Assembly: GCA_009780135.1 (NCBI GenBank) | Contig: WRAP01000008.1 | Location: forward strand, 1-62,987 | Origin: Bacillota bacterium | GTDB lineage: Bacteria; Bacillota; Clostridia; Christensenellales; Pumilibacteraceae | Reading direction: 5' to 3' | DNA length: 62,987 nt | In this document: positions 1-8,983 of the stretch, in pieces | Layout: each line of letters opens with the position of its first letter | Position numbering within the stretch: the stretch's first letter is position 1 | Made by a program: the position numbers and the translations under genes | The notes under the pieces: model-generated | What the model was told of the DNA's origin: nothing | The model's database searches: none | The model's input: the letters and a program-made list of their open reading frames with translations, nothing else

Positions 1-123
1 AATTGGATAAATCCCGGCGGGCAAGCACATAATCATATGTGGCTGGAAGATTATACAAGGCATTATGTTGTTGCCCATTTTACCGGTGGTAGAGGCGGAG
101 CTTTATTAAATCTTGAACCTTAG
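1..123 (+). CDS. C-terminal end of an unknown protein (5' truncated)
   Basis: Frame 1 is open from the first base and ends at TAG, giving the last 40 residues of a protein whose start lies outside the window. The fragment is rich in Gly, His and aromatic residues and contains GGQAHNHMW and HFTGGRGGA. I do not recognise the family. An intrinsic terminator follows 23 bases after the stop, which supports this being a true gene end. The HNH letters are not embedded in a recognisable HNH-nuclease context, so I assign no function. Confidence 0.55.
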   Translation, partial: NWINPGGQAHNHMWLEDYTRHYVVAHFTGGRGGALLNLEP

Positions 124-146
124 GAAGTAAAGGAAGAAAAATCCTA

Positions 147-186
147 AAAAGTGTAGATAGTAAAAACAGCTATCTACACTTTTTTT
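147..186 (+). terminator. Intrinsic terminator of the first (partial) gene
   Basis: AAAAGTGTAGATAG pairs perfectly with CTATCTACACTTTT around a 9-base loop and is followed by a T run. It ends the partial gene on the left edge. Confidence 0.85.
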
Positions 187-218
187 AATACTTTACAAAA
201 ATCCGCTAGAAAAAATGT

Positions 219-247
219 TTGACTTTTTGTTTTTGTTAGTGTATAAA
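219..247 (+). promoter_or_regulatory. Probable sigma-A promoter of the P-type ATPase gene
   Basis: TTGACT and TATAAA are separated by 17 bases. The predicted start near 254 gives a leader of about 87 bases. The leader contains a weak AT hairpin (261-270 with 276-285) followed by a T run, which could attenuate but may be chance in such AT-rich DNA. Confidence 0.6.
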
Positions 248-340
248 TTTATAGTACCTTAATAATTACTTTGATAGTAGTTATTATTTTTTAATTCTTT
301 GGGCATAGTTTGTGTCTGATTTTAGGAGGAATACATAGTT

Positions 341-3289
341 TTGGAAAAAGCACAAGAATTTTCGGATAGTGTTAAAATAACTCACTCACCGGTAGCGGAG
401 CCGATTGATTGTTGGCACGCAATGGCTGCAAGAGATGTTTTAACAAAAAAGCGGGTGGATTTGGCGATGGGGCTAAATGATGCTGAGGTTTTGGCTAGAC
501 AAAGTACACATGGGCTTAATAAGTTTAGAGAAGAAAAGAAAAAACCACTGTTTTTTCAGATACTGCATCATCTTAAAGACTTAGCAATTATTATTCTTAT
601 TATTGCGGCAATTTTGGCTCTTGTTATGGATATAGCCGCCGCAGTCGGCTGGCGTGAAAGTAGCGGTGGGCTTCCTTGGATAAAAGCTCCCGTTATAATG
701 AGTATAGTTATTTTTAATACCTTTTTAGCAGTTTGGCAGGAGCGGGGTGCTCAAAAGGCGATGGATGCACTTCAAAAGCTTAATTCTCCAACCTGCTTTG
801 TTATTAGAGACGGCATAAAGCAGGAAATAGATACAACGCTGTTAGTACCTGGTGATATTATTATCTTAAAATCGGGCGATTTAATACCGGCAGATGCCAG
901 AATTATAGAAGCTGTTAGCTTTAGTGTAGACGAGGCTAGTTTAACGGGTGAGAGTGAACCTAGTAAAAAAATAACCGAACGCTTAGAGGGTAATAATAAA
1001 ATTCCTTTAGGCGATAGAAAAAACATGGTGTTTAGCGGTTGCTTGGTTGCTAATGGCAATGCTACTGCGGTTGTAACCGAAACGGGCATGAATACCCAAA
1101 TGGGTGTAATCGCTGACTTTTTAACAACAACTAAAAAACGATTAACTCCTCTGCAGATGCGTGTTATTAGTTTAGGTAGGATTATTTGTCTTATAGCTGT
1201 AATCAGTGCCGCCGTTATATTTGGTGTTAGCTTAATAACCGACCTTTATGTTATCCCCGGTGGCGAAGCGTTATCGTTTTGGCAAAGACATGATTGGTGG
1301 ATGCTGGCATTTATTGCTGTAACACTGGCAGTTGCCGCCGTTCCTGAGGCTATGATGGTTATTGTTACGCTGACTTTAACTAAAGGTATGCAGAAAATGG
1401 TGGAGAAAAATGTTATTATCCGCCAGCTTAATGCCGTAGAAACCTTAGGCAGTACAAGCGTAATTTGTAGTGATAAAACAGGAACTCTTACTCAAAATCT
1501 TATGAGTATTACCCGTATGTGGCGGTACGAAGAAAGAGCAAATGACCCTGTTATATTGTCTCAAATAGGCACAGAGAAGCATTTATGGTTTTTATCTAAG
1601 TTATTGCTTGCAAGTAATGTAACGCTAGAAAAGGATACTGAAGGTAACTTCAAAATAATCGGCGACCCCACAGAGAGTGCTATAATGCGTCTTTGTATGG
1701 ATAAAGGAATAACCAGAAACGAGCTGTTTGAAAAGTATCCCAGAGTTGCCGAAATTCCGTTCTCGTCAGCAAGAAAAATGATGACAACGGTAGTAAGAAA
1801 GCCTGACGGCAAATTTTTGGTACTAACAAAGGGTGCTTTTGACAGATTGCCGTTTGATAGAAAAGACGCTAATTATCAAAAGGAATTAGGCGATGTTCAT
1901 GATAAGTTTGCTGATGATGCCTTAAGACTAATTGCTCTGGCGTATAAAGAAATTGATATGCTGCCCGCTAAGGATAGGTGGGAAGAAGAGTTAGAAAAGG
2001 ATTTAATATTCGAGGGTTTTATCGGCATTATCGACCCGCCAAGACCCGAAGCAAAGGCTAGCATTGCTAAAGCCAAAAAAGCAGGTATCCGCACAATAAT
2101 GATAACGGGCGACCACGCAAAAACAGCAACGGCAATCGCAAGAGAATTAGGTATAATCTCTCATCACGAGGGTGTTATAACAGGAGCAGAGTTAGCCGAA
2201 TTTACCGATGACGAATTATATGAGAGTGTTCAGCTATACAGCGTTTACGCTAGAGTGAGTCCCGAGGATAAAATAAGAATTGTTCAAGCGTGGAAAAAGC
2301 ACGGTCAGGTTGTAGCTATGACGGGCGATGGTGTTAATGACGGTCCTGCCTTAAAGGGTGCCGATGTCGGTGTTGCTATGGGAATCGCAGGTACAGAGGT
2401 TGCTAAAAGTGCGTCTGATATAATACTAACGGACGATAACTTTACAAGTATCGTTAGTGCCGTTGTAGAGGGACGAAATGTATTTGCTAATATACGAAAG
2501 CTCGTCTATTTCCTTATTGTATGTAACTTTGCCGAAATTACCGTTATGCTTTTTGGTGTTATAGCAGGCTGGGGACTTCCTGTTACTCCGATAATGCTGT
2601 TATTTATAAATGTACTGGCAGATGGCGTGCCTGGTCTTGCTCTCGCTAAGGAGGAGGCCGACCCAAGAGTTATGGATAGAAAGCCGTTTAGGCGGGGCGA
2701 GAGCTTCTTTAGCGGCGGATTACTAGAGGTTATAATTAGGCAAACGCTTGTTACGGCAGTTGTAACGCTGGCTAGCTTCTATATAGGTAAATATGTATTG
2801 GCACCTAGATTAGCACCTGAAACATATAGTTATTTATACGATGGTATGTCTTTATATAATCTTCATAACCTGCGTGGAACTGATGCCTATAATTATGCCT
2901 TAGCGTTTGGGCAAACAATGGCATTCTTAACGCTAGGTTGGGCAAGTATAATTCATATCTTTACAGCAAGAAGTCGCAAATCCGCATTTGCAACAAGTTT
3001 CTTAAAAAATAAACAAATGACATTCAGTGCCTTAGGCTTATTTGCAGCGCTTGCCATTATGGCACTAATTCCGTGGGTAAACGCTAATATATTAGGTACA
3101 GGTTTTAATTACTTCTTGCCTTGGCAAGGCTGGATAATTGCATTTGCTCTTTGTTTTGGTCCGATTGTTATAGCCGAGTACAACAAAGCATGGGATAACC
3201 ACAAGCTAAAAATGATAGATAAAAACCGTGTCGGCGGCGGCACAAAAGGCTTTTATCACATCGACGGCGAAAATGTAGACTGTAGTTAA
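341..3289 (+). CDS. P2-type cation-transporting ATPase, calcium-pump-like
   Basis: Full-length P-type ATPase of 982 residues that would export a cation, most likely Ca2+, at the cost of ATP. Visible motifs are the actuator TGES (202-205), the phosphorylation site DKTGT (Asp378) and the hinge GDGVNDGPA (about 662-670). M4 has PEAM (335-338), M5 has NFAEI and M6 has NVLADG; the Glu, Asn and Asp at these places match calcium ligands of SERCA-type pumps. PEAM in place of the usual PEGL makes the ion uncertain. It starts with TTG, chosen because AGGAGGA sits 10 bases upstream. It is a single-gene unit with its own promoter and terminator. The last 20 residues are polar and look cytosolic. Confidence 0.93.
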   Translation: MEKAQEFSDSVKITHSPVAEPIDCWHAMAARDVLTKKRVDLAMGLNDAEVLARQSTHGLNKFREEKKKPLFFQILHHLKDLAIIILIIAAILALVMDIAAAVGWRESSGGLPWIKAPVIMSIVIFNTFLAVWQERGAQKAMDALQKLNSPTCFVIRDGIKQEIDTTLLVPGDIIILKSGDLIPADARIIEAVSFSVDEASLTGESEPSKKITERLEGNNKIPLGDRKNMVFSGCLVANGNATAVVTETGMNTQMGVIADFLTTTKKRLTPLQMRVISLGRIICLIAVISAAVIFGVSLITDLYVIPGGEALSFWQRHDWWMLAFIAVTLAVAAVPEAMMVIVTLTLTKGMQKMVEKNVIIRQLNAVETLGSTSVICSDKTGTLTQNLMSITRMWRYEERANDPVILSQIGTEKHLWFLSKLLLASNVTLEKDTEGNFKIIGDPTESAIMRLCMDKGITRNELFEKYPRVAEIPFSSARKMMTTVVRKPDGKFLVLTKGAFDRLPFDRKDANYQKELGDVHDKFADDALRLIALAYKEIDMLPAKDRWEEELEKDLIFEGFIGIIDPPRPEAKASIAKAKKAGIRTIMITGDHAKTATAIARELGIISHHEGVITGAELAEFTDDELYESVQLYSVYARVSPEDKIRIVQAWKKHGQVVAMTGDGVNDGPALKGADVGVAMGIAGTEVAKSASDIILTDDNFTSIVSAVVEGRNVFANIRKLVYFLIVCNFAEITVMLFGVIAGWGLPVTPIMLLFINVLADGVPGLALAKEEADPRVMDRKPFRRGESFFSGGLLEVIIRQTLVTAVVTLASFYIGKYVLAPRLAPETYSYLYDGMSLYNLHNLRGTDAYNYALAFGQTMAFLTLGWASIIHIFTARSRKSAFATSFLKNKQMTFSALGLFAALAIMALIPWVNANILGTGFNYFLPWQGWIIAFALCFGPIVIAEYNKAWDNHKLKMIDKNRVGGGTKGFYHIDGENVDCS

Positions 3290-3299
3290 CATTAACTAT

Positions 3300-3329
3300 A
3301 AAAGCACTGCCTAACAAGCAGTGCTTTTT
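3300..3329. terminator. Bidirectional intrinsic terminator
   Basis: AAAAGCACTGC and GCAGTGCTTTTT form a perfect stem with a 7-base loop between two convergent genes. The T run is on the plus strand and an A run on the other side lets it serve the minus-strand gene too. Confidence 0.85.
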
Positions 3330-3351
3330 ATAAATGGACTTATTTCCTAAT

Positions 3352-4002
3352 CTAATATGATATAAGGCATAAACGATTAAATTCGATATTCGCACTCTCT
3401 TTTACAAGCAAATGCATGACGCATATAACTATAATAGATATAATAACTAACAATAATTGGTAAAAAGCTATAAGTGCATCACTATAACTTACGGCTATAA
3501 TGTTTAAAAATCCTGCTACAGCTAATAACCAAAACAAAAAAAATCCGCCCATAAAGAAAGATTTATGAGTGCGGAATTTTTTTATCGTGATTAAAGCTAA
3601 AAATAAAATAATTGTTAGTAAACTATGAGTAGTGTAAACAATCGCTAGTGGAAAATGAATATTATTTACTCCAGACTCTAAAGTTATCGCCTGAGCTATA
3701 GTCAACGGTAAGTTTAGTATTATAAGAATATCTAGCGGTAAACTTTTTTTAAACGATAACTCTAGTTTTATACTAATCGCCTTTAGATTTGTAACAAATG
3801 CTAACGCTACTATAAGGCTCCAAATCAAAAACTGCTCTTGTCGATACGAGCCAATCAAACTAAGAGTATCTATAAAAACATCATCAGCATAATAAAATGA
3901 ATACGATACTATTATTCCAACAAATGCTAGTCCTATAGATAAATATAAAAATATTCTATTATACCAAGTTTCAAATTGTGTTGTTTTAGTTATTCGCAAC
4001 AT
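3352..4002 (-). CDS. Small polytopic membrane protein of unknown function
   Basis: 216 residues with about six hydrophobic segments and a short charged N-terminus. Segments sit roughly at 18-38, 55-72, 88-105, 120-140, 152-172 and 180-200. Size and topology are reminiscent of Pr6Pr/FAR-17a-like six-helix proteins, but I see no decisive motif, so this is only a resemblance. It is a lone gene, convergent with the ATPase gene and divergent from the V-ATPase genes. No clear ribosome binding site precedes the ATG. Confidence 0.6.
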   Translation of the reverse strand: MLRITKTTQFETWYNRIFLYLSIGLAFVGIIVSYSFYYADDVFIDTLSLIGSYRQEQFLIWSLIVALAFVTNLKAISIKLELSFKKSLPLDILIILNLPLTIAQAITLESGVNNIHFPLAIVYTTHSLLTIILFLALITIKKFRTHKSFFMGGFFLFWLLAVAGFLNIIAVSYSDALIAFYQLLLVIISIIVICVMHLLVKESANIEFNRLCLISY

Positions 4003-4065
4003 TGTAATTTATACATTATATATAAAAATTGTGTTTTTGTCAAGAAATTTTAGTGTTTTGTGTCG

Positions 4066-4095
4066 TTGACAATGTTATTTTTGCCGTGATATACT
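4066..4095 (+). promoter_or_regulatory. Probable promoter of the V-ATPase genes
   Basis: TTGACA and TATACT are separated by 18 bases. The expected transcription start near 4102 lies downstream of a possible GTG codon at 4099, which is why the ATG at 4126 is taken as the first start of the operon. Confidence 0.7.
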
Positions 4096-4125
4096 ATAGT
4101 GGCATATATATTTGGTGCGGCGATT

Positions 4126-4434
4126 ATGCTAGAAAATGAATTGCAAAAAATACTATCAGCCGAAAGTAAAGCGGAAGCTATAATAAAAAAAGGGCAAGAA
4201 AAGGTTAAAGAAATTAAATTACAAACCGAAACCGATTTAGAGCAGTTGCGGAAAGATTTTGCTTTGAGTGAAAAAAAAGAAAGCGAGAAAATTTTAGCAA
4301 AGGCCGAAAAAGAAGCCTACGAAATTTATAATAAAGCAATAGAACTGGCAAAAACGCAAGCAAACGAAATAACTAGAATAGCTAAGAAAAATGAAAAGAA
4401 TGCAGTTGAGCTAGTTTTAGAGAAGCTAAACTAA
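4126..4434 (+). CDS. V-type ATPase peripheral-stalk subunit (G/H-like coiled coil)
   Basis: 102 residues, almost entirely charged helix rich in Lys, Glu and Ala without helix breakers, as in the short stalk subunit that pairs with subunit E (NtpF or AhaH type). It would help hold the catalytic head against the membrane sector. The identity rests on composition, length and first position in the operon, since coiled coils of this kind have little sequence signature. ATG at 4126 is preferred over GTG at 4099 because the predicted promoter places the message start between them. The ribosome binding site is weak (GGTGCGG). Confidence 0.75.
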   Translation: MLENELQKILSAESKAEAIIKKGQEKVKEIKLQTETDLEQLRKDFALSEKKESEKILAKAEKEAYEIYNKAIELAKTQANEITRIAKKNEKNAVELVLEKLN

Positions 4435-4439
4435 TTATT

Positions 4440-4545
4440 CAATGCGAAATTAAGGACTTATTATAAAAAAATAATTAAATTAAGATAATAATATTTTTAG
4501 TTATAAATAAATAATTTCTCACTTGCCTCATTTGTCATTTAAATA
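4440..4545. repeat. Family A palindromic repeat, degenerate
   Basis: Only the right arm is clear: AATAAATAATTTCTCAC followed by TGCCTCATTTGTCATTT just before the next gene. The left part is AT-rich and decayed. The same arm sequence recurs near 13150 and 16595. Confidence 0.6.
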
Positions 4546-4553
4546 AAAACACT

Positions 4554-6599
4554 ATGTCCCTAGCAAAAATGAGTAAACTTAAAATTGTCGGAGCTAAAGA
4601 CGACCAAAAAGCAATATTGTCGCTACTAAGTAGAAGCGGTTGTTTTGAGGTATCTAAAGCACAAAAGGCGTCCGATGATACTAAAGAAAATAGCACTCTG
4701 ATAGAAACTCTTAAAAATAAACAAGCTAAGCTGAGTGTTGCGATAGATTATCTTGCTAAATTAAAAGAGGAAGGCTTAAATGCTAATAATTTAATTAAAA
4801 AAGGCAAATTAGAAGAAGAAGTTTTTGAACTAGAAAAAGATGTTAAAACATTCGCAAGATTAGAGGTTAGTTATAATGAGTTAGAAGAAGTTAAAAAATC
4901 CGAAGTGGAGCTCATTAAAATTTGCGATAGCTTACAAGAAATTAGCTTTAGTAGAAACGAATTAAATTCTAGCATTAAAGAGCTTAAAGACTTAAAAGCC
5001 GAGTTAGCCCCTTTTGCTAGTGTTACTATGCCACTTTCTAGCGTGGGCGATACTCAAACTGCTAGTGTTTTGTTAGCGTCTAACCCCAACCTGTCCGATA
5101 AAGAAATCATAGAAAAAATGGGTGCTTTAGTAGAGGAATATCCTGTTGATAACGGTGCTTTATGGGGGATTTTATGTAAAAAAGATGACCGACCTTTTGT
5201 TGTTAGAAAATTGCTTGCGATAGGCTTTGAAATTTGCACCTTAAAACACGAGAAAAAGCCTCAGAAAATTATAGACGAAAGCGAAGCAGAAATTGCGAAT
5301 TTAGAAAAACAAAATTATGCTAAGCTGCGTGAGGGATTAGGCTACATAAACCGCTTAACTCATCTTAAAGCGTTATTTGATATTTCCGAGTTAGACTTAG
5401 AGCATATTTTAGCCGAAGCTAATTTTAGCTTTTGCGAAAATACCGTTACTATAGAGGGCTGGACTCCGTTTAATTCGGCAGAGGCTATAAAGGATAAGCT
5501 GGTTAGCGAGATTAAAACCGTTAGCGTAGAGATTGGCAAAGTAGAAAAAGGTGACGAACCGCCGAGTTTGTTTGTAAATTCCAAGCTAACAGAGCCGTTT
5601 GTAGCAGTACCAAAGGGTTATGCTCCACCGACCTACGGCGAATTAGACCCAACGGCTGTAATGAGTATATTTTTCTTTATATTCTTTGGGATAATGCTGG
5701 CAGATGCAGGCTACGGGTTAGTTATGGCGATTGTTGGGCTTGCGGTTGGATTATTTGTTAAAAAGTTTGAAGTCCCCATGAAGCGAATGATTTTGATGTT
5801 TGGTATATGCGGACTTAGCGGAGTTATTTTTGGATTGCTATTTGGCGGAATTTTTGGCATTGAGTTTATATCACAAAACCATTACCTTTGGTTCAACCCG
5901 CTAGAAGAACCCATAATGATGTTAGCCTTGTCTATCGGATTAGGTATTGCTCACCTTCTTACAGCCTACACGCTTAAAACTATCGTTACAATAAGAGAGG
6001 GCTTAAAGGGTGAAAATAAAAAGAATAAAATCCTTGTTATATTTCACGGATTGTTTGACTCGCTTTTTATGTACACACTGTTTGCGGGTGTTGGTATGTT
6101 TGCGTTATCTATGATAATAGAGGATAGTAATTTCCCGTTTGTAACGCTGTTTATTGTATTACTCGGCATAACGGTTTTAGGAATTATATTAACCGGCGGT
6201 CGCCGTGCTAAAGGTATCGGTGGCAAAATAGCAGGAGGCTTAGGCGGAGTTTACCGTCTAATAAATGTGTTTTCCGATGTGCTTAGCTACGCAAGATTAT
6301 TTGGACTAGCAATCGCAAGCGGAGCAATTGCAATGGCATTTAATCAAATTGGCTCGCTATTGTTTGCCTTTAATATTCCAATTGGTGACGGATGGCTTAT
6401 TCCCCTTGGCTATATAATAGGTGCTATTATACTTATTGTATTGCATGCATTTAACTTCCTGCTTAGTGCACTCGCAGCTTATGTACACAATATCCGTCTT
6501 CAGTATGTAGAGTTTTTTGGAAAATTCTACGACGGTAACGGCAGACATTTCGAACCTCTCGGCGAAAAAACAAAGTATGTGAGGTTTGTAGAAAGATAA
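4554..6599 (+). CDS. ntpI: V-type ATPase subunit I (a-subunit homologue)
   Basis: 681 residues, the usual length of prokaryotic V-ATPase subunit I. The N-terminal half (about 1-350) is soluble and charged with coiled-coil stretches; the C-terminal half has seven or eight membrane spans that form the stator half-channel next to the rotor ring. The start MSLAKMSKLKIVGAKDD fits the family opening. GGVYRLINVFSDVLSYARLF (about 560-580) is the characteristic membrane segment carrying the essential arginine region. There is no recognisable ribosome binding site; the sequence before the ATG is the arm of a family A repeat. It lies between the stalk gene and the rotor gene. Confidence 0.93.
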   Translation: MSLAKMSKLKIVGAKDDQKAILSLLSRSGCFEVSKAQKASDDTKENSTLIETLKNKQAKLSVAIDYLAKLKEEGLNANNLIKKGKLEEEVFELEKDVKTFARLEVSYNELEEVKKSEVELIKICDSLQEISFSRNELNSSIKELKDLKAELAPFASVTMPLSSVGDTQTASVLLASNPNLSDKEIIEKMGALVEEYPVDNGALWGILCKKDDRPFVVRKLLAIGFEICTLKHEKKPQKIIDESEAEIANLEKQNYAKLREGLGYINRLTHLKALFDISELDLEHILAEANFSFCENTVTIEGWTPFNSAEAIKDKLVSEIKTVSVEIGKVEKGDEPPSLFVNSKLTEPFVAVPKGYAPPTYGELDPTAVMSIFFFIFFGIMLADAGYGLVMAIVGLAVGLFVKKFEVPMKRMILMFGICGLSGVIFGLLFGGIFGIEFISQNHYLWFNPLEEPIMMLALSIGLGIAHLLTAYTLKTIVTIREGLKGENKKNKILVIFHGLFDSLFMYTLFAGVGMFALSMIIEDSNFPFVTLFIVLLGITVLGIILTGGRRAKGIGGKIAGGLGGVYRLINVFSDVLSYARLFGLAIASGAIAMAFNQIGSLLFAFNIPIGDGWLIPLGYIIGAIILIVLHAFNFLLSALAAYVHNIRLQYVEFFGKFYDGNGRHFEPLGEKTKYVRFVER

Positions 6600-6600
6600 A

Positions 6601-6631
6601 TTTCGGACGACTAGCAGTCGCCCCTACAATA
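6601..6631. repeat. Family D half element (single hairpin)
   Basis: GGACGACTAGCAGTCGCCCC followed by TACAAT is one D hairpin immediately after the subunit I stop codon. The ribosome binding site AGGAG of the rotor gene follows directly. Confidence 0.75.
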
Positions 6632-6647
6632 TAGGAGAAAATAAAAA

Positions 6648-7223
6648 ATGGAAACTATTTCACTCGGTGTCGCATTGGCACTAACAGGAGCCGCACTGGC
6701 TATGATACTTGCAGGTATCGGTTCGGTACACGGTGTTTGTAAAATTGGTTCAGCTTCAAGTGCATTGCTAGCAAAAGAGCCTAAACACTTTTCTAAACTG
6801 CTTATACTTATGCTATTGCCTAGCTCTCAGAGTATTTATGCTTTAACGGTATCGTTTATGGTGTTTGTACGCTTAGGACTACTACCAGGTGCTGATTTTA
6901 TGCCTATAAACACAGACGCTGGCTTAGCAATATTATTCTTGTGTTTGCCGGTAGGAGTTATCGGCGGTATAAGTGCAAGCCTTCAGGGTAGTGTTGGTGT
7001 AAATTGCGTTAGTATGTACGCTAAACAAAACAAGCTGTTTGGTAACTCAATACTGGTTATATCTGCCAGTGAGGTTTTTGCTCTATTCGGCTTTTTAATT
7101 AGTATGTTAGGGGTTTTATTCTTAAACCTAGACTACTCACTTGTAGTGCCTTATGTTGAATCCGCACCTGCTGTAGAAGGAGCGGTTGCTTGTATATCGT
7201 CCTATATAACGGCGGTGTGTTAA
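6648..7223 (+). CDS. ntpK: V-type ATPase rotor subunit K (c-ring proteolipid)
   Basis: 191 residues with two helical hairpins, the duplicated form of the ring subunit. Helix 2 carries LPSSQ (57-61), helix 3 carries Gln113 and helix 4 carries Glu142 in ISASEVFALFG. In Enterococcus hirae NtpK the Na+ ligands are Leu61, Thr64, Gln65, Gln110 and Glu139, so this ring has the sodium pattern with Ser in place of Thr. The C-terminus is about 30 residues longer than usual. AGGAG lies 10 bases before the ATG, making it the best-initiated gene of the operon, which fits a subunit needed in many copies. One base separates it from the E-subunit gene. Confidence 0.93.
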   Translation: METISLGVALALTGAALAMILAGIGSVHGVCKIGSASSALLAKEPKHFSKLLILMLLPSSQSIYALTVSFMVFVRLGLLPGADFMPINTDAGLAILFLCLPVGVIGGISASLQGSVGVNCVSMYAKQNKLFGNSILVISASEVFALFGFLISMLGVLFLNLDYSLVVPYVESAPAVEGAVACISSYITAVC

Positions 7224-7224
7224 T

Positions 7225-7809
7225 ATGCTAGATACTAATTTATTTGCTATGGAGATTGTTGATAATGCTACGCTGGAAGCAGAAAACATTATCGGCATTG
7301 CTAAAAAAGAAAGTGAAGCAGTTTTAAGTGCGTTAGAAAGAGACTTAAAAGTGGCGTCCGAAAAATCGTGTTTGGCTACAGAAAAAAAAGTTGACACGGT
7401 TTTGTCGCAAAGTAAAGCCCTAGCTAAAATTGAAGTGCCTAAAATTATATTGGAAGCTAAAAATAAAGCTGTTGATAATGTTTACGAAATAGCACTAAAA
7501 GAACTATTGGCAAAACCTGATAAGGAGTATTTTACTTTACTGGAAAAATGGATACAGGAACACGCAAACGACGGCGATAAGGTCATTTTTGCAAAAAACG
7601 ATATTAAAAAAGTGCCCAAAGGGTTTGTGGAAGCAATTGCGACTAAGAAAAAAATCAAGCTAGCAATATCAGATAAAACTCACGAAAGTAGTGGCGGAAT
7701 TATTTTAGAAGGTAAAATTTACGACCAAAATTTAACCTTTGAAGCAGTCCTAAGTTTAGTTAGAACAAAAACTGAAAAACAAGTGGCTGAAGCGTTATTT
7801 GAATATTAA
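7225..7809 (+). CDS. ntpE: V-type ATPase subunit E (peripheral stalk)
   Basis: 194 residues: an N-terminal charged helix of about 100 residues, then a small globular C-terminal domain ending with SSGGIILEGKIYDQNLTFEA and LRTKTEKQVAEALF-like text, as in the E/AtpE family of V-ATPases. It forms the stalk heterodimer with the G/H-like subunit and binds the top of the A3B3 head. It starts one base after the rotor gene, so the two are probably translationally coupled. The stop codon TAA is also the first three bases of a family D repeat. Confidence 0.9.
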   Translation: MLDTNLFAMEIVDNATLEAENIIGIAKKESEAVLSALERDLKVASEKSCLATEKKVDTVLSQSKALAKIEVPKIILEAKNKAVDNVYEIALKELLAKPDKEYFTLLEKWIQEHANDGDKVIFAKNDIKKVPKGFVEAIATKKKIKLAISDKTHESSGGIILEGKIYDQNLTFEAVLSLVRTKTEKQVAEALFEY

Positions 7810-8086
7810 AGTGCGGGCGACATTCTGTCGCCCCTACAATATATACACTAATCTATATCTGCTTAATTGTAGAGGCGGGTATTAACCGCCCAAACTTTAT
7901 AAAAAAATGCCTATTATTTAATAACTATTTCTTTCTAAGGCTCGGGCGACTAATAGTACGCCCCTACAATTCGGCGGTTCTCAAAATAAGAGAATTATTT
8001 TTATTTTATTGTAGGGGCGACAGAATGTCGCCCGCACTTTATAAATAAACAGGATTTCTCATTCCTCATTTCTAATTTTTCATTCA
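7808..8086. repeat. Repeat cluster: two family D dimers and a family A arm
   Basis: This fills the gap between the E and C subunit genes. The first D dimer (7808-7898) has GGGCGACATTCTGTCGCCC and GGCGGGTATTAACCGCC-type hairpins facing each other; the second (7939-8042) has GGGCGACTAATAGTACGCCC and GGGGCGACAGAATGTCGCCC. A family A right arm (8050-8086) ends four bases before the next ATG. Flanks TAGGGGCG and CGCCCGCACTTTAT are conserved while hairpin tips vary. Confidence 0.85.
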
Positions 8087-8089
8087 AAA

Positions 8090-8983
8090 ATGAAACTCAT
8101 CACCAGCCAAAACATTTATAGCAATACGCTAGCAGAGTATCAATCCTCTAAACTACTCTCTAGCCAAAAACTTCGCCGTATTGCCGACACAAAATATAGC
8201 GACATCTACAAATTGCTATTAGATTTTGGCTATAACGGCGATTATCTTAATATAAACTCGTATGATGTAGACTTATTTTTAAGTAAACAAATTAAACAAT
8301 TAGCAAAATTTATTAAGGAAACCGCAACGCTAAATGCCTTAGCTAAAATATTACTTAATCCGTTTTATTACTCCGACGCTAAAGCTATTTACAAAAAACA
8401 ATTCAGCGATACTGAAGTAACTCTTTACTTAGATTTAGACAATCCCTTAGGAGTGGATACAAACGCAATAATCGAAGATTTAGGCGAAAATCCTACCGCT
8501 AAAGAAATCGACTTAGCATTCACAAAAGCGATGCACAACGAAAATTTATTGCTAGCAAAACAAATCTCACCCACTTTTATAGAGTACACTAAAACTCAAA
8601 TTGATATAGATAATATTTTATCACTTTACCGCTCTAGCCGTATGGGTTATAACAAAGAAAATGCTAGAGAGGAGTTAATCGAAGGCGGAAATATTTCTTT
8701 AGAAGAATTTACCTCCTTAGACAATCTACTAGACAATCCGATTTTTGAGGAAAGTTTAACGGCTTTAATCACTAATGACATTACTAATTTTCGCTCACTT
8801 ACAAATGAAATTTTATTAGATATCTTAAAAAAAAATACCACCAACTTCTTATCCTTTGGACCGTTTATAAAATATATTTTAGCTCAAATCGCCGAATACG
8901 ATAGCGTAAGACAAATTCTAATTGCTAAAAAAAATAATTTGTCGCTAAATATAAATTCTTTTGGAGGTTATGACGATTTATAA
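8090..8983 (+). CDS. ntpC: V-type ATPase subunit C (central socket, d-subunit homologue)
   Basis: 297 residues, somewhat shorter than the usual 320-350 of this family. It is mostly helical with the three-fold repeated helical layout of the funnel that couples the rotor ring to the central shaft. The stretch DIDNILSLYRSSRMGYNKEN matches the family pattern of an acidic patch followed by an Arg-rich helix. It lies where subunit C is expected, between E and F. No ribosome binding site is visible; the bases before the ATG are a family A repeat arm. The stop TAA is also the start of another D element. Confidence 0.85.
   Translation: MKLITSQNIYSNTLAEYQSSKLLSSQKLRRIADTKYSDIYKLLLDFGYNGDYLNINSYDVDLFLSKQIKQLAKFIKETATLNALAKILLNPFYYSDAKAIYKKQFSDTEVTLYLDLDNPLGVDTNAIIEDLGENPTAKEIDLAFTKAMHNENLLLAKQISPTFIEYTKTQIDIDNILSLYRSSRMGYNKENAREELIEGGNISLEEFTSLDNLLDNPIFEESLTALITNDITNFRSLTNEILLDILKKNTTNFLSFGPFIKYILAQIAEYDSVRQILIAKKNNLSLNINSFGGYDDL

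Noticed and set aside
1-123. HNH nuclease fragment
   Set aside because: The letters HNH occur in the fragment, but the surrounding Cys/His/Asn spacing of HNH nucleases is missing.
772-1089. Open frames on the minus strand within the P-type ATPase gene
   Set aside because: They lie inside a full-length, motif-complete gene and have no family features.
4099-4125. GTG start of the first V-ATPase gene at 4099
   Set aside because: It overlaps the predicted promoter and would precede the transcript start; ATG at 4126 is used.
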